Shown in pieces: positions 1-8,735 of a stretch of 64,000 bases of DNA (within the stretch, counting starts at the first letter, position 1; the number at the start of each line of letters is the position of its first letter). This stretch comes from Methanosarcina thermophila TM-1 (GTDB taxonomy: Archaea > Halobacteriota > Methanosarcinia > Methanosarcinales > Methanosarcinaceae), in the NCBI RefSeq assembly GCF_000969885.1, contig NZ_CP009501.1, forward strand, positions 62,001-126,000, in the 5' to 3' direction. The position numbers were made by a program, and so were the translations under genes. The notes under the pieces are model-generated. The model did no database searches. It saw only the letters and a list, made by a program, of their open reading frames with translations, and had not been told where the DNA came from.

Positions 1-1
1 T

Positions 2-892
2 GAGAGGCTCTACAGAGGAATCCGAAACTCAGCCCCGGAATTGTCGGTGCTCCATATGGACAATGCAAACCCGATAACCCTTGCAGCTTACCCTGAAGAG
101 TCCGAGCAAATCCTGAAAACCATAATTAAATATCATACACCAGGAGATGTGTCAGCTTTTGGAATGGAGAGTGCCGATCAGGCAGTAATTGAGGCAAATT
201 TCCTAAAGGCATCTTCTGAGGAAGTCTTTGAGGCAATCAAACTTGTTAACAGGTTTGGGGCAGTACGAGGAGCAAACGGGCTTCCTGAAATTCTTCCTGG
301 CATTAATTTCGTGCATGGGCTGATGGGTGAATCCAGGAAAACCTTCCAGCTTAATTATGACTTCCTGAAGCAAGTGCTCGATTCTGGACTGCTCCTGCGC
401 AGGATCAACATCCGCCAGGTCATGGCTTTTCCAGGGACTTCAATATATGGAAAAGACGAGGCTGCAAGGAAGCATAAAAAACTCTTTCTGGATTACAAGG
501 AGCGGGTACGGAAAAATATTGACCTTCCTATGCTTCGGCGTGTTGTGCCCGAAGGGACTGTACTCAGGGACGTAATGTGTGAGGTACATGAAAATGGAGT
601 TACTTTTGGAAGACAGCTTGGGTCTTATCCTCTGTTAATAGGGATTCCTGCTCCCTTGCCTTTGCGGAAATTTATCGACGTAACGGTCACAGGACATGGA
701 ATGCGCTCGATTACCGGCATCCCTTACCCTCTGCCTATCAACACCGCTTCTCCCAATCTAATCAGGGAACTCCCCGGGCTTGGCAGGAAAGCTGCGGATC
801 GTATAATTGCCGGTCTTCCCTATACCGACAGAGCTGATTTTCTTAAGCGAGTGAGTGAAGGAGACAAATTGAACCGATTTATTGAGATTTAA
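2..892 (+). CDS. Radical SAM family protein with C-terminal helix-hairpin-helix (5' end outside window)
   Basis: The reading frame is open from the first bases of the window, so only the C-terminal part (about 297 residues) is visible and the CxxxCxxC cluster motif must lie upstream. The segment AFGMESAD is the strand and loop typical of radical SAM barrels, where a GxES/GMES motif helps bind SAM. The C-terminus (IRELPGLGRKAADRIIAG) is a helix-hairpin-helix, a non-specific nucleic-acid-binding element also found at the end of archaeal radical SAM proteins of unknown substrate. The middle part (VVPEGTVLRDVMCEV) looks like a small beta domain of the TRAM type. No neighbour follows in the same direction within 1.3 kb, so the gene context gives no function. 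The family call is fairly safe; the substrate is unknown. Confidence 0.75.
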   Translation, partial: ERLYRGIRNSAPELSVLHMDNANPITLAAYPEESEQILKTIIKYHTPGDVSAFGMESADQAVIEANFLKASSEEVFEAIKLVNRFGAVRGANGLPEILPGINFVHGLMGESRKTFQLNYDFLKQVLDSGLLLRRINIRQVMAFPGTSIYGKDEAARKHKKLFLDYKERVRKNIDLPMLRRVVPEGTVLRDVMCEVHENGVTFGRQLGSYPLLIGIPAPLPLRKFIDVTVTGHGMRSITGIPYPLPINTASPNLIRELPGLGRKAADRIIAGLPYTDRADFLKRVSEGDKLNRFIEI

Positions 893-1108
893 TTATTTAT
901 TAAAATTTGAATTGTTAGAATTTGAGTTGTTGGGCTATCACAGTTGATACATGTATGAATTATATTACAATGTAGATAACTCAAGCAGCTACTTCTAATA
1001 AAGGAGATATACAATTTAAAAAAATGTTTGGATTAAATAAGGTAAACTCATTAATAAAGTAAACCCAATCAAATTATACTGCCTTGATTATAACTGTCTC
1101 ACGAAAAT

Positions 1109-1645
1109 TCATTTCTTCTCGATGACCCCGCAGGCAATCCGCGCCCCACTGTTACCAGATGGATTCGTCATCTGGTCGTCAGGATCGGAATGGATAATCA
1201 GCGCAGTGCCGTTGGCTGAGAACAGCGTTGTCGGTCCGGGTGAGAGCGTCACAAGGTCTGTGGTGACGTTCATCTGTCCCCTGCCGTCCTTGCCAACCTT
1301 TAGATTGGGCAGGTCACCGGCATGAGGACCTTTAGGGTTATTGAGGCCGTGCTCTTTACCCAGAGGATTATAGTGTCCGCCAGCAGAGGCGAAGTCTGGT
1401 CCGGTACAGTTCCCTTTCTCGTGGATATGGATTCCATGCATGCCCGGCGTCAGGCATTTTACGTTGACATTGATGCGGACAAGCCCATCACACTCCTCGG
1501 TAAAAGTTGCCAGTCCTACAGTATTGCCCTTTGCATCTTTCATGACAGCTACGGCACTATTTGTGGTGTTTTCACGGGCATAGACCGTAGTCGCAGATAT
1601 CAATGCTGCCGAAATGATCAGTATTGTTATCAATCCAGCTCTCAT
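1109..1645 (-). CDS. sodC: Secreted Cu,Zn superoxide dismutase
   Basis: Converts superoxide to oxygen and peroxide outside the cytoplasmic membrane. The 178-residue precursor starts with a basic residue and a hydrophobic segment to about residue 22, a typical signal peptide. The mature part carries the full metal site: copper ligands in the HIH motif (His73, His75), the bridging His91 in GGHYNP, zinc ligands His99, His108 and Asp111 (HAGDLPN), and a last copper His in LIIHSDPDD. Cys80 and Cys172 are placed to form the conserved disulfide, and GNSGARIACGVI is the family's C-terminal signature. A GGGGG run lies at ribosome-binding-site distance from the ATG. The ATG overlaps the stop of a 70-codon upstream ORF by four bases. 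SodC is uncommon in methanogens, which usually carry iron SOD, so the gene may be acquired. Function assignment is strong. Confidence 0.95.
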   Translation of the reverse strand: MRAGLITILIISAALISATTVYARENTTNSAVAVMKDAKGNTVGLATFTEECDGLVRINVNVKCLTPGMHGIHIHEKGNCTGPDFASAGGHYNPLGKEHGLNNPKGPHAGDLPNLKVGKDGRGQMNVTTDLVTLSPGPTTLFSANGTALIIHSDPDDQMTNPSGNSGARIACGVIEKK

Positions 1646-1854
1646 AGTTTGTTCCCCCCAGAAAAATGATTATCTTGACGTAAGAGAAGTTTGCCTGCTA
1701 AAATCCTGGATGATAAGATAATGGCTTCCTTTTCTGTAACGGTTGATGCAGGACGCCCCATCTCAGTTCCAATCCATTGCATATGCCCAGTCTCCGTTCC
1801 AGAATCGGTATAACTGCAGTAATAATATACCATCTGAATGCCGGATGTCTGCAA
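1642..1854 (-). CDS. Possible small ORF coupled to sodC
   Basis: A 70-codon ORF directly upstream of sodC on the same strand. Its TGA overlaps the sodC ATG (ATGA), the usual arrangement for translational coupling. The sequence has no recognisable domain, no signal peptide and no membrane segment, and contains several Thr/Ser-rich stretches that do not look strongly coding. It may simply be an open frame in the sodC leader, between the presumed promoter and sodC. The overlap is the only real support for it. Confidence 0.3.
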   Translation of the reverse strand: MQTSGIQMVYYYCSYTDSGTETGHMQWIGTEMGRPASTVTEKEAIILSSRILAGKLLLRQDNHFSGGNKL

Positions 1855-1869
1855 TTCGAAGAATGTCTG

Positions 1870-1885
1870 TTAGGCATACGCCTAA
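1870..1885 (-). promoter_or_regulatory. Palindromic operator-like site upstream of sodC
   Basis: A 16-bp inverted repeat, TTAGGC-atac-GCCTAA, about 225 bp upstream of sodC. Read on the minus strand, an AT-rich stretch with a TATA-like sequence (around 1897-1912) lies roughly 25 bp before it, so the palindrome would sit near the transcription start, where a repressor would act. The TTAGGC/GCCTAA half sites resemble those of DtxR/MntR-family metal-dependent repressors. The palindrome is seen; the regulator is inferred from memory of the family's motif. Confidence 0.5.
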
Positions 1886-2227
1886 GAAAAATAAATGTAT
1901 TATACTATAAATTAATTATTATAAATATTAAATTTATAATCTAATCCCAGTAAGCGTTTTATTCATAATCTTTTGCTCTGATTGTGCTCCAGGTGTTCTA
2001 CTGAATGTCCTGAATCAGTACTGGCGCCTACTAAAAATGGAAATTATCCGGTCTCTACCGGATGCTGAAGGCTCAATTTATCATTGTTGGGCTCAGAATT
2101 CGCCCAGGTTTCAGGTGACTTTTTACAGTGCTTTTTATATTCGTATTTTCTCAAGATCTGTCATTCCAATAAACACATATTTATTCAATCAAGAATTATT
2201 TTTATTCGGGATCTTTGGAGGGGTTCT

Positions 2228-2452
2228 TTGAGGGGGATTTTGTTAAGCAAAAGCGAGGAGAATTTATACAGGGTAAAGATTGCTCTTCAACTCAGTTTCA
2301 TCGTCTGGGTCATGCTTGCAATTTTCATGTTTTATGCTACTTTTGAGGCAACGACCCGAATGTACGGTACTTTTCTGCTACTATTTATGGTAGTCATTTT
2401 CACTCCTTTCCTGCCAGATGGGGCAGGTTATGAGGAAGGAAAACCAGAGTAG
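2228..2452 (+). CDS. Small membrane protein, two transmembrane segments
   Basis: The longer frame beginning at 2084 is unlikely at its 5' end. A GGAGGGG ribosome binding site at 2217-2223 points to the TTG at 2228, giving 74 residues. The protein has a short basic N-terminus (LSKSEENLYRVK), two hydrophobic segments (about residues 19-38 and 44-60) joined by a short polar loop, and an acidic C-terminal tail. This is a hairpin membrane protein with both ends probably cytoplasmic. I do not recognise a family. Its upstream region is AT-rich and its stop is followed by a 22-bp direct repeat. Confidence 0.6.
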   Translation: MRGILLSKSEENLYRVKIALQLSFIVWVMLAIFMFYATFEATTRMYGTFLLLFMVVIFTPFLPDGAGYEEGKPE

Positions 2453-2505
2453 CAGGGCAGATAAACCTGATTTGTAGTTGCAGGGCAGATATACCTGATT
2501 TTTTT
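2453..2505. repeat. 22-bp direct repeat, two copies
   Basis: The sequence GCAGGGCAGATAAACCTGAT and a copy with one change (AAA to TAT region) follow each other at about 2453-2474 and 2480-2501, directly after the small membrane protein gene. The second copy ends in a T run, so the pair could act in transcription termination. Confidence 0.5.
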
Positions 2506-2709
2506 CTGTCAATCCAGCTGTTTGTGAAGACAGCTCTCAAAATTTTACCTTTTTATAAAAATTCTCTTTATTATCTCAGTCGTTTATCTAGTCGTAACTG
2601 AACTGCTCTGTACTTCATGGCATAAGGAAAAGTAGAACCTCTAAACTTTCTTCTCATTGTTTGTTCTGTTCTTAGTGTTACTATCTCTTAGTACCTGACT
2701 GTTTTTTAG

Positions 2710-3857
2710 TCAAGCATCCGATACTCTTAAAAGTGCAGCTAGTTCTTTTCCTTCGCTTCCGAGGGTTGAGAGTTCCCTGTAAATCTCCGACTTCTCAAGA
2801 TATTTCTCGGTCCTGATCCCGACTGGCTCTTCAATTTTTATGGTAATTTCCCCTTCGGTATATCCCCTCTCAAGGCACTCTGTTACCAGTTTTCCGTATA
2901 TTGAGGCAATTAGTTTCAGGCAGTCAAAGATTTTATTCTCCTCAACTGCATTTCTCCCGTCAATTGTTATACGCCTGAGACTTTCCGACCCCACAGATTC
3001 TCTGAAAAAATTTTTTAGCTTTGATATGAATGCATCGACCGAATTCTTGTTTAATGCGGCTGCCAGATCTGGGTCCCGTGTAATCTCGTAATCTCTGTGC
3101 GCAATCAGAAAGGCTTTCTCATCCGATGAGATTATGAACCTGTTTTCCGAGTCTTTGTCTTCAATAACAGCTCTCAGGTTATTTCCCTCATACTCGATAT
3201 TCGTTATATAAAAATCGGATACATCGAAGCTTTTTACTTTCTTCTCTCTGGACAGAATTCCACTCTTTGCCCAGATCGGCAAAGAAAGGTTTTGCAGGTC
3301 TTTTACCTTCAGGGTGTCCTGTGTAAAAAGAAGGTCAAACTCATACTGCATGTTCTCAATGGAACCAATATGCTTTCCCCTCAGTACCTTATCCTCAATA
3401 TACACATAATATGTATTTTGAGCTCCATATATGCTGTCTTCGAAAAATGGACCGAGAACTGAGAGTATCCTTTCATAAAGCTGCTGTGTCTCCATAAGAT
3501 CCAGTTTATTCTGCCGGTCAAGCTCCGCAAGTTTTTCATTTTTCATCTCCAGCGCCGCGCTTGAGGAGGTTTCTAATATCCTTTTCCTGAGCTCAAGAAT
3601 CTCAGGTGCATCGATTCCGGCTGTACGGCTTTCAATATAATCCCTGATATCCTTCTCTAATCTATTGATTTCTTGAATTCTCCTCTCGAAAACTCCAAGC
3701 TTTTCTTGGTTCTCTTTTTTTATTTTGATAGCTGACTTTTCCAGAGGTATGACTTCCTTTGAAATCTTTATAAAATCCTGTAGGTCACCAATAAAATCTC
3801 TCTGGATAGGAAAATCCGTATAATCCTGAAAAGTATATCGAATTTTAAGCCCCCCAT
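2710..3857 (-). CDS. Unrecognised coiled-coil protein; start out of frame across a G6 run
   Basis: The first ATG in frame gives 278 residues (start 3546), but the same frame stays open and clearly protein-like for about 100 further codons upstream. That stretch includes a heptad-rich region (KKENQEKLGVFERRIQEI) that reads as coiled coil. No ATG, GTG or TTG exists in this frame upstream of 3546. An ATG at 3855-3857 sits immediately before a run of six G (3850-3855 on the complement) and would enter the long frame exactly if the run had seven G. The true protein is therefore probably about 380 residues and is either frameshifted in this strain, phase-variable, or affected by a homopolymer error. 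The C-terminal part has no motif I recognise. Gene reality is likely; function is unknown. Confidence 0.6.
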
Positions 3858-3880
3858 TCCTTCCGCATAGAAAGCGTTTT

Positions 3881-4705
3881 TATTAAATTATGTTTTTCCG
3901 GACTTTAAGCTTGTGAGTTTAAATTTTGAAAATTTATGCTCTCTAAGAATCTCTATTTGCGAAATTTTACAATCATAAGATAATTTATCCTTTGCCGGAC
4001 GCTCTGAGCTTTTCTATAAACTGACATAATATAATCATTTCTATCTTTTACTGTCTAAGTAATTTCTATGGAATAACCTGAAGTTTCTTTTTATAACTAT
4101 CTAAATTTAATTACTCTATTCTTTTAGAAAGATTTATATCAGTTATTGTGTAATCTTAGCTATATTATCGTCACAAGATAATATACAGAGATATGTGCAC
4201 CGCGTCAAAACATTATGTTTGCCGTTGGCGAAATTTCAGTTTGTGACGATTTACGCCTTGCGGTATTGGCACGTATCTCACGCACAGACTGATAGTTCAG
4301 AACTGGCACAAAAACAGGTTCAATAGCCTCCCTGTATGCAGCAAAATCCTTTGAGGTTATTGCTTGCCGCATCAGGATCTAAATGTTACCGCACTTCATC
4401 CAAAAACGAACTATGGAGAAGTGTTGAGTTCCTTGTAATTGCACATATCAAATTATCTCAACTCATTTATATTAAGGGGGTTTGATTGAAAAATTGGGGG
4501 TAAAATATAAACTGCAATTGCCAAATAGTCTTAACTTATTTATTAAATGAGTGTCCCACTAACTCATAATTCATATACTGTTTGGAGGAAATATTTTAAT
4601 AGCTAAGATTTGCTATATCTTTCAACATAAAAATTTTATTTAATAAGATATAATATTCAATGTTTAATCTGGAACAAAATGGATATTAGAGGTAAGGTGC
4701 AGAAC
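3881..4705. other. AT-rich intergenic region with one short ORF
   Basis: This region separates the coiled-coil gene from the surface-protein operon. Apart from a more GC-rich island at about 4195-4400, which holds a 55-codon minus-strand ORF (listed separately), it is AT-rich and I see no gene. The last 200 bases, with TATA-like stretches such as the one near 4640-4660, probably carry the promoter of the surface-protein operon. Confidence 0.4.
4205..4372 (-). pseudogene. 55-codon ORF, likely gene remnant
   Basis: An ATG-to-TGA frame of 55 codons in a patch of higher GC content than its surroundings. The translation (RQAITSKDFAAYREAIEPVF... ending TANIMF) has balanced amphipathic composition and looks coding, but there is no ribosome binding site and I recognise no family. 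It is most simply a fragment of a larger gene that has otherwise decayed. Confidence 0.3.
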
Positions 4706-7700
4706 ATGAAACGAATAATGAAATTTAGTGTGCTGCTCATGATATTTCTACTCTTTGGAATGGGGAATGCACTTGCTGCAGAAACAAAGAGTATTGCATT
4801 ACAGAACATGAGCGCTAATATCACATACGACAAAACCGATGTTGTACCGGGAGATATTGTAAATATCACCGTTGATTTCAATACGTCTGTCAAGTACGCC
4901 AATATAGCAATTGACAACTCTTCTGGTTCACGTATATTGAACAATGTGTCAATGGAAGGTTTGGCAGCAGATAATTCATTTGCTTACAACAACTATACCA
5001 TCCCACCGGACATAATAAGTGGTCCTCTGGCTGTAAACATCTATGCGTTTGATGCAGAAAACAATCCGCTGCTGGATGGTGAACCTGTAAAAGACCCTGA
5101 AGCATTTAAGTTTGATATTGATAGATATCTAGACATTGATATCGGATTCAACGACACCGGTCCTTTCATACCGGGAAAAATTGTAAACATCATTGCCAAT
5201 TTCAGTAAACCTGTCGATAAAGCCAAAATATTGATTAAAGAAGGTGGTTTTCCTAATGCCAGTAATGCAAGCCTAGTAGGCACTACTCCAGTGACTGAAG
5301 CTGAGATGTATCCAATAGGTGACGATGGTAAAGCCTTTGGTTATGACTATGAGATTCCACAGGACATAAGTGGTCCTTTAGACATAGATGTCTTTGGCTA
5401 TGACGAGCTCGGAAATTTACTGGGTGATAAATCTTTCCCTGGCGGGATTAATTTTGATCCGAGCTTTGATTACTGGAGCCCACAATTTAAACTGGTTACA
5501 CCTGAGTCAGAGTTTGCCAATAAGAAATGTGTAAAGTTCAATTTCAGTGCTTTTTACTATGACTACAGGTCTAATGATATTACCTACACTTTCGAGCTCA
5601 ATGGTATCCAGAAGTTTAACGGAGTTTTGAAACCCGGGTCATATAAGCAATTTGAGCTTGATCTGGCTGACGGCAAATACACCTGGGAAGTCAAACTGAG
5701 GGACGAACAAGGAAACATAGGTGGCAGTGGTCTCAGAACTCTGTATGTGGATACAAAATGCCCCACTGTGAAACTTGTTTCTCCTGCAGACTGCTACAAA
5801 GAGGTAATAGGTCCTGAAACTAAATTCAACTTCATCTGTGAAGATGAATTAGCTGCTCAGTATAAAGATGATCTTAAGCTCAAATACACACTCTACATAG
5901 ATGGAAAACCTGCTGGAAAATATGACCAAATTCCTGGCTATGTTCCCGGGTATAACTATGATGAGGATGACTATGGGCAGATTCCCTGGGATCAGATATT
6001 CCCCGACGGTATTCCATGGAATGAACTATTCCCTGGTATGTCCTTGGATGAACTATTCCCTGGTATGTCCTTGGATGAACTATTCCCTGGTATTCCTGAG
6101 GGTCAAATCCCTGAAAATGGTATTCCTGAGAGTGGTATTCCTGAAGAATATTGGGATGACCTGTTCCCAGATGATGTAATCTCCGGGGCAGTTGTATCTG
6201 GAGATTCAGTCACCGAGAAAATCCACCTTGCAGATGGCGCTCACAACTGGTCGGTTGAAGTTGAGGACGCAGCCGGAAACAAAGCTAAAAGCGAAGTCCG
6301 GAAATTCTATGTCAGCCTCGACGGACTTGTAGTCACTCTCGAGAAACCTGACGGAGGATACGTCACCTCAACCCCGACATTCATATTCAGAGTTGAAGGA
6401 AAGAATGGAGAAGGAGCAGGACTGCCTTTCCACTACAAGCTTCTTATTAACAACACACAGGTAGATTCAAGCTGCGATGAAAAAGATAAGAATGTCTGCA
6501 GTGGAGTTTCCTGTGAAGGAGGCGCTTGCGATGAATGCGATTTCCTTGTTGGTGCAGACAACTATTCAGTAAAAGCGTCGGTGAAAGACGGGGAGCAGGT
6601 ATCCTGGACGGTACTCGTTACTGACTGTACAAGCGGCAGGACTTACCAGCCTGATCCGAAGTACTTCTCAGTTGACAGCAAGTGCCCGGCTCCTGTGGCA
6701 AACCTGACTGTTGAAGACGCACTTGGCCTTACTGATTGGTTCTTAGTGAGAGATTATCCAGGGTTGATGGTTAGCTGGAGTGCAAACACCGAAGAAGATC
6801 TTGACTCTGACGAGCCATATGAAGTTTACATCAGCACATCTAAGCCGACTTGCATTGAAGATATGAAGAAGGTAATCATAGACGGGTCAGAGACTCACAC
6901 AGATGGCACAGACACTCCAAATCAGAAATTAAAGAGTTCAGAAGATAAGAGTGTATACTATCTGTGTATTGAAGCAGTCGAAGGTAAGGACCTTGTCTTC
7001 GGCAAGGACTACTGGGTAGCTGTTATTGCTCGTGATAAAGCCGGCAACTACGATCCTAAGTTTGCCATGTGCGGTCCTGTACAGACATATGAAGATATGA
7101 CCATCACGCTCGAGCAGGGCTGGAACCTTAAATCCGTGCCGAAGAGACTTATTGATTCAAAGGCATGTCCTGAAGATGTCTTTGGCGCTGGTAACTATGT
7201 TATCTACTGGAACGGCTCATGCTGGGAAATTCCAAAAACAATTGAACCTTGCAAGGGCTACTGGGTCTATGCTAAACAGCCTTGCGTGACCAATGTTAAG
7301 TTCAAGGGAATGGCTTCTGACAGCGCTAACCCAGATGTTCCAGCTTCTCTGACTCTGAGCCGTGGATGGCACATGATAGGTCACACCTCTTCATACTTTG
7401 CACCCTGGTCAACAGCTCTGGCTTCGCTCAATGAGTTCAATACCGATAATGCTCAAAACTACAAGTTCTCCAACCTCATAACTTTCCAAAATAATGAAGG
7501 TTGGGGCGGCATAATCCCTGGTGCGAGCGCTGTAAGCGGAGTTGCCAAGTACGTCGGTGAATCAGATCCCAGACCAGTCGGAGCACTTGAGACTGATAAC
7601 TGTATGGTTCCCGGACAGGGCTACTGGATCTTCATGAAGAGTGAAGGTACCTACGCATCCATAGAAAACTCGTACAAACCGAATTTAGGTCAGGATGAGG

Positions 7701-7816
7701 GAGGTTTTAATCCGTTTGATCCGTCTACATGGCCAGAAGACTTTGACCTGAATGATCCATCTACTTGGCCAGATGGCTTTGATTTGACGGACCCATCCAC
7801 CTGGGGAATCTTCTAA
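4706..7816 (+). CDS. Large secreted surface protein with Ig-like domains
   Basis: About 1036 residues. The frame opens at 4679, but the Met at 4706 gives a clean signal peptide (MKRIMKFSVLLMIFLLFGMG, then ALAAE). Two N-terminal repeats share the phrase PGDIVNITVDF / PGKIVNIIANF. Then come Ig-like or fibronectin-like sandwich repeats, each ending in a D.AGN-type turn. Near residues 435-480 there is a low-complexity Pro/Gly linker with FPGMSLDEL repeats. The C-terminal part has two modules starting GWNLKSVP and GWHMIGHT and ending KGYWVY and QGYWIF, then a tail of three DPSTW repeats. No transmembrane anchor is visible, so it is either released or held by partners. It is the first gene of a four-gene secreted cluster and is followed by a terminator-like hairpin. 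Likely role: cell-surface structure or adhesion (inferred). Confidence 0.85.
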   Translation: MKRIMKFSVLLMIFLLFGMGNALAAETKSIALQNMSANITYDKTDVVPGDIVNITVDFNTSVKYANIAIDNSSGSRILNNVSMEGLAADNSFAYNNYTIPPDIISGPLAVNIYAFDAENNPLLDGEPVKDPEAFKFDIDRYLDIDIGFNDTGPFIPGKIVNIIANFSKPVDKAKILIKEGGFPNASNASLVGTTPVTEAEMYPIGDDGKAFGYDYEIPQDISGPLDIDVFGYDELGNLLGDKSFPGGINFDPSFDYWSPQFKLVTPESEFANKKCVKFNFSAFYYDYRSNDITYTFELNGIQKFNGVLKPGSYKQFELDLADGKYTWEVKLRDEQGNIGGSGLRTLYVDTKCPTVKLVSPADCYKEVIGPETKFNFICEDELAAQYKDDLKLKYTLYIDGKPAGKYDQIPGYVPGYNYDEDDYGQIPWDQIFPDGIPWNELFPGMSLDELFPGMSLDELFPGIPEGQIPENGIPESGIPEEYWDDLFPDDVISGAVVSGDSVTEKIHLADGAHNWSVEVEDAAGNKAKSEVRKFYVSLDGLVVTLEKPDGGYVTSTPTFIFRVEGKNGEGAGLPFHYKLLINNTQVDSSCDEKDKNVCSGVSCEGGACDECDFLVGADNYSVKASVKDGEQVSWTVLVTDCTSGRTYQPDPKYFSVDSKCPAPVANLTVEDALGLTDWFLVRDYPGLMVSWSANTEEDLDSDEPYEVYISTSKPTCIEDMKKVIIDGSETHTDGTDTPNQKLKSSEDKSVYYLCIEAVEGKDLVFGKDYWVAVIARDKAGNYDPKFAMCGPVQTYEDMTITLEQGWNLKSVPKRLIDSKACPEDVFGAGNYVIYWNGSCWEIPKTIEPCKGYWVYAKQPCVTNVKFKGMASDSANPDVPASLTLSRGWHMIGHTSSYFAPWSTALASLNEFNTDNAQNYKFSNLITFQNNEGWGGIIPGASAVSGVAKYVGESDPRPVGALETDNCMVPGQGYWIFMKSEGTYASIENSYKPNLGQDEGGFNPFDPSTWPEDFDLNDPSTWPDGFDLTDPSTWGIF
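6021..6096 (+). repeat. 27-bp in-frame tandem repeat
   Basis: Two exact 27-bp units (6021-6047 and 6048-6074) plus a third partial unit to 6096 inside the surface protein gene. They encode repeated DELFPGMSL. The near identity at DNA level indicates recent slippage or recombination in a linker of the protein. Confidence 0.9.
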
Positions 7817-7843
7817 GTGGGTGTAATTTCAGAACAACTGACT

Positions 7844-7878
7844 GTTCAGCCTCTGCAGGCTGAACGGTTTTTTTCTTT
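7844..7878 (+). terminator. Hairpin plus T-run terminator
   Basis: An 8-bp perfect stem (GTTCAGCC 7844-7851 with GGCTGAAC 7858-7865) followed by a run of T. It lies 27 bp after the first surface-protein gene and just before the ribosome binding site of the second. It can end transcription or attenuate read-through, making the first gene the most strongly expressed. Confidence 0.75.
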
Positions 7879-7908
7879 TTGTTGTTCACGTATATTTGGA
7901 GGTCTACA

Positions 7909-8682
7909 ATGGATAAAAAATTAAAAAGCTGCCTGGTAACAACATCCGTATTATTGTTGTTTTTCCTGGCATTACCCCTGGGATGTATGGCAGCAGCGGA
8001 TGTTCCTCCCTCTCCCCCAATACTTCCGATGACAGTAACAGGGGTAGCTCTCATTAACGGCACTCCTGCTCCCGACGGGACTGTCGTTGCAGCTTATCTT
8101 GATGAAAAGGAGTATCTTGCAAATACCTCCTCAGGAAATTACTCCCTCTTTATTCCTGGTACTGCCGAAGATGTAGGAAAACTGGTTACTTTTAAGGTGG
8201 ATGGAAAGGCTGCTTCGAGCAGCGTTGCCTGGGAATCCGGCAGTATGGTTACCCTCGAGCTGCCTGATGGTAAGGCAATTTATTCCACAATTGCTGAAAG
8301 TGATTCAAGTAGTGGTTTAAACAGCAATTCAAACAGCAACTCAAATACTAATTCAAACAGCAACTCAAATACTAATTCAAACAGCAACTCAAATTCAAAA
8401 ATAAGTTCAAAACCCCTGGTAGAAGATGAAGAACAGGAAGATTCCGCAGAAAGCTCCAAAGTCGATACCGTTGAAAGTTCAGTCCCTGAGCCGAACATGA
8501 CGGCATTGCAAAATACGAGCGCAAACTCTGAAGATTATGAGGCAGTTGAATCTTCCGAATCTTCCGAAAGTTCCCCTAAACCAGAAAGTGCTCCAGGTTT
8601 CCTTAGTGTTTATGCGGTTGCAGGCATACTTCTGCTCGCTTTTGGATTCAATTTTGGGAGGGGATCCAGAAAGAATCCCTGA
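7909..8682 (+). CDS. Secreted protein with PGF-CTERM-like anchor
   Basis: 257 residues from the ATG at 7909, which has a GGAGGT ribosome binding site at the right distance; the upstream extension to 7879 is not needed. A signal peptide (SCLVTTSVLLLFFLALPLG) is followed by a small beta domain of about 90 residues (TVTGVALINGTPAPDGTVVA...) of the kind that also begins the next gene. Then comes a Ser/Asn repeat and an acidic linker. The end, APGFLSVYAVAGILLLAF followed by basic RGSRK, matches the PGF-CTERM pattern: a PGF tripeptide, one membrane helix and a basic tail. In archaea this is processed by archaeosortase A and lipid-anchored. The protein is therefore probably displayed on the outer face of the membrane. 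Function beyond that is unknown. Confidence 0.8.
   Translation: MDKKLKSCLVTTSVLLLFFLALPLGCMAAADVPPSPPILPMTVTGVALINGTPAPDGTVVAAYLDEKEYLANTSSGNYSLFIPGTAEDVGKLVTFKVDGKAASSSVAWESGSMVTLELPDGKAIYSTIAESDSSSGLNSNSNSNSNTNSNSNSNTNSNSNSNSKISSKPLVEDEEQEDSAESSKVDTVESSVPEPNMTALQNTSANSEDYEAVESSESSESSPKPESAPGFLSVYAVAGILLLAFGFNFGRGSRKNP
8326..8396 (+). repeat. 24-bp in-frame tandem repeat (Asn-Ser linker)
   Basis: Two exact 24-bp units (8326-8349, 8350-8373) and a nearly complete third encode an Asn/Ser/Thr stretch (NSNSNSNT). Such a linker is rich in potential N-glycosylation sites and would act as an extended stalk between the folded domain and the anchor. Confidence 0.9.
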
Positions 8683-8735
8683 AGGACTTTTAAAAAGAGT
8701 CTGCATGAGTAATGGTAAAATTTCAAGGTGACAAG

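Noticed and set aside
5901-6179. 92-codon ORF in another frame of the surface-protein gene
   Set aside because: Created by the in-frame 27-bp repeat of the real gene; its repeated MNYSLVCPW pattern is a shifted reading of that repeat.
8280-8498. Minus-strand ORF with repeated FELLFEL
   Set aside because: It is the reverse reading of the Asn-Ser tandem repeat of the surface protein on the plus strand.
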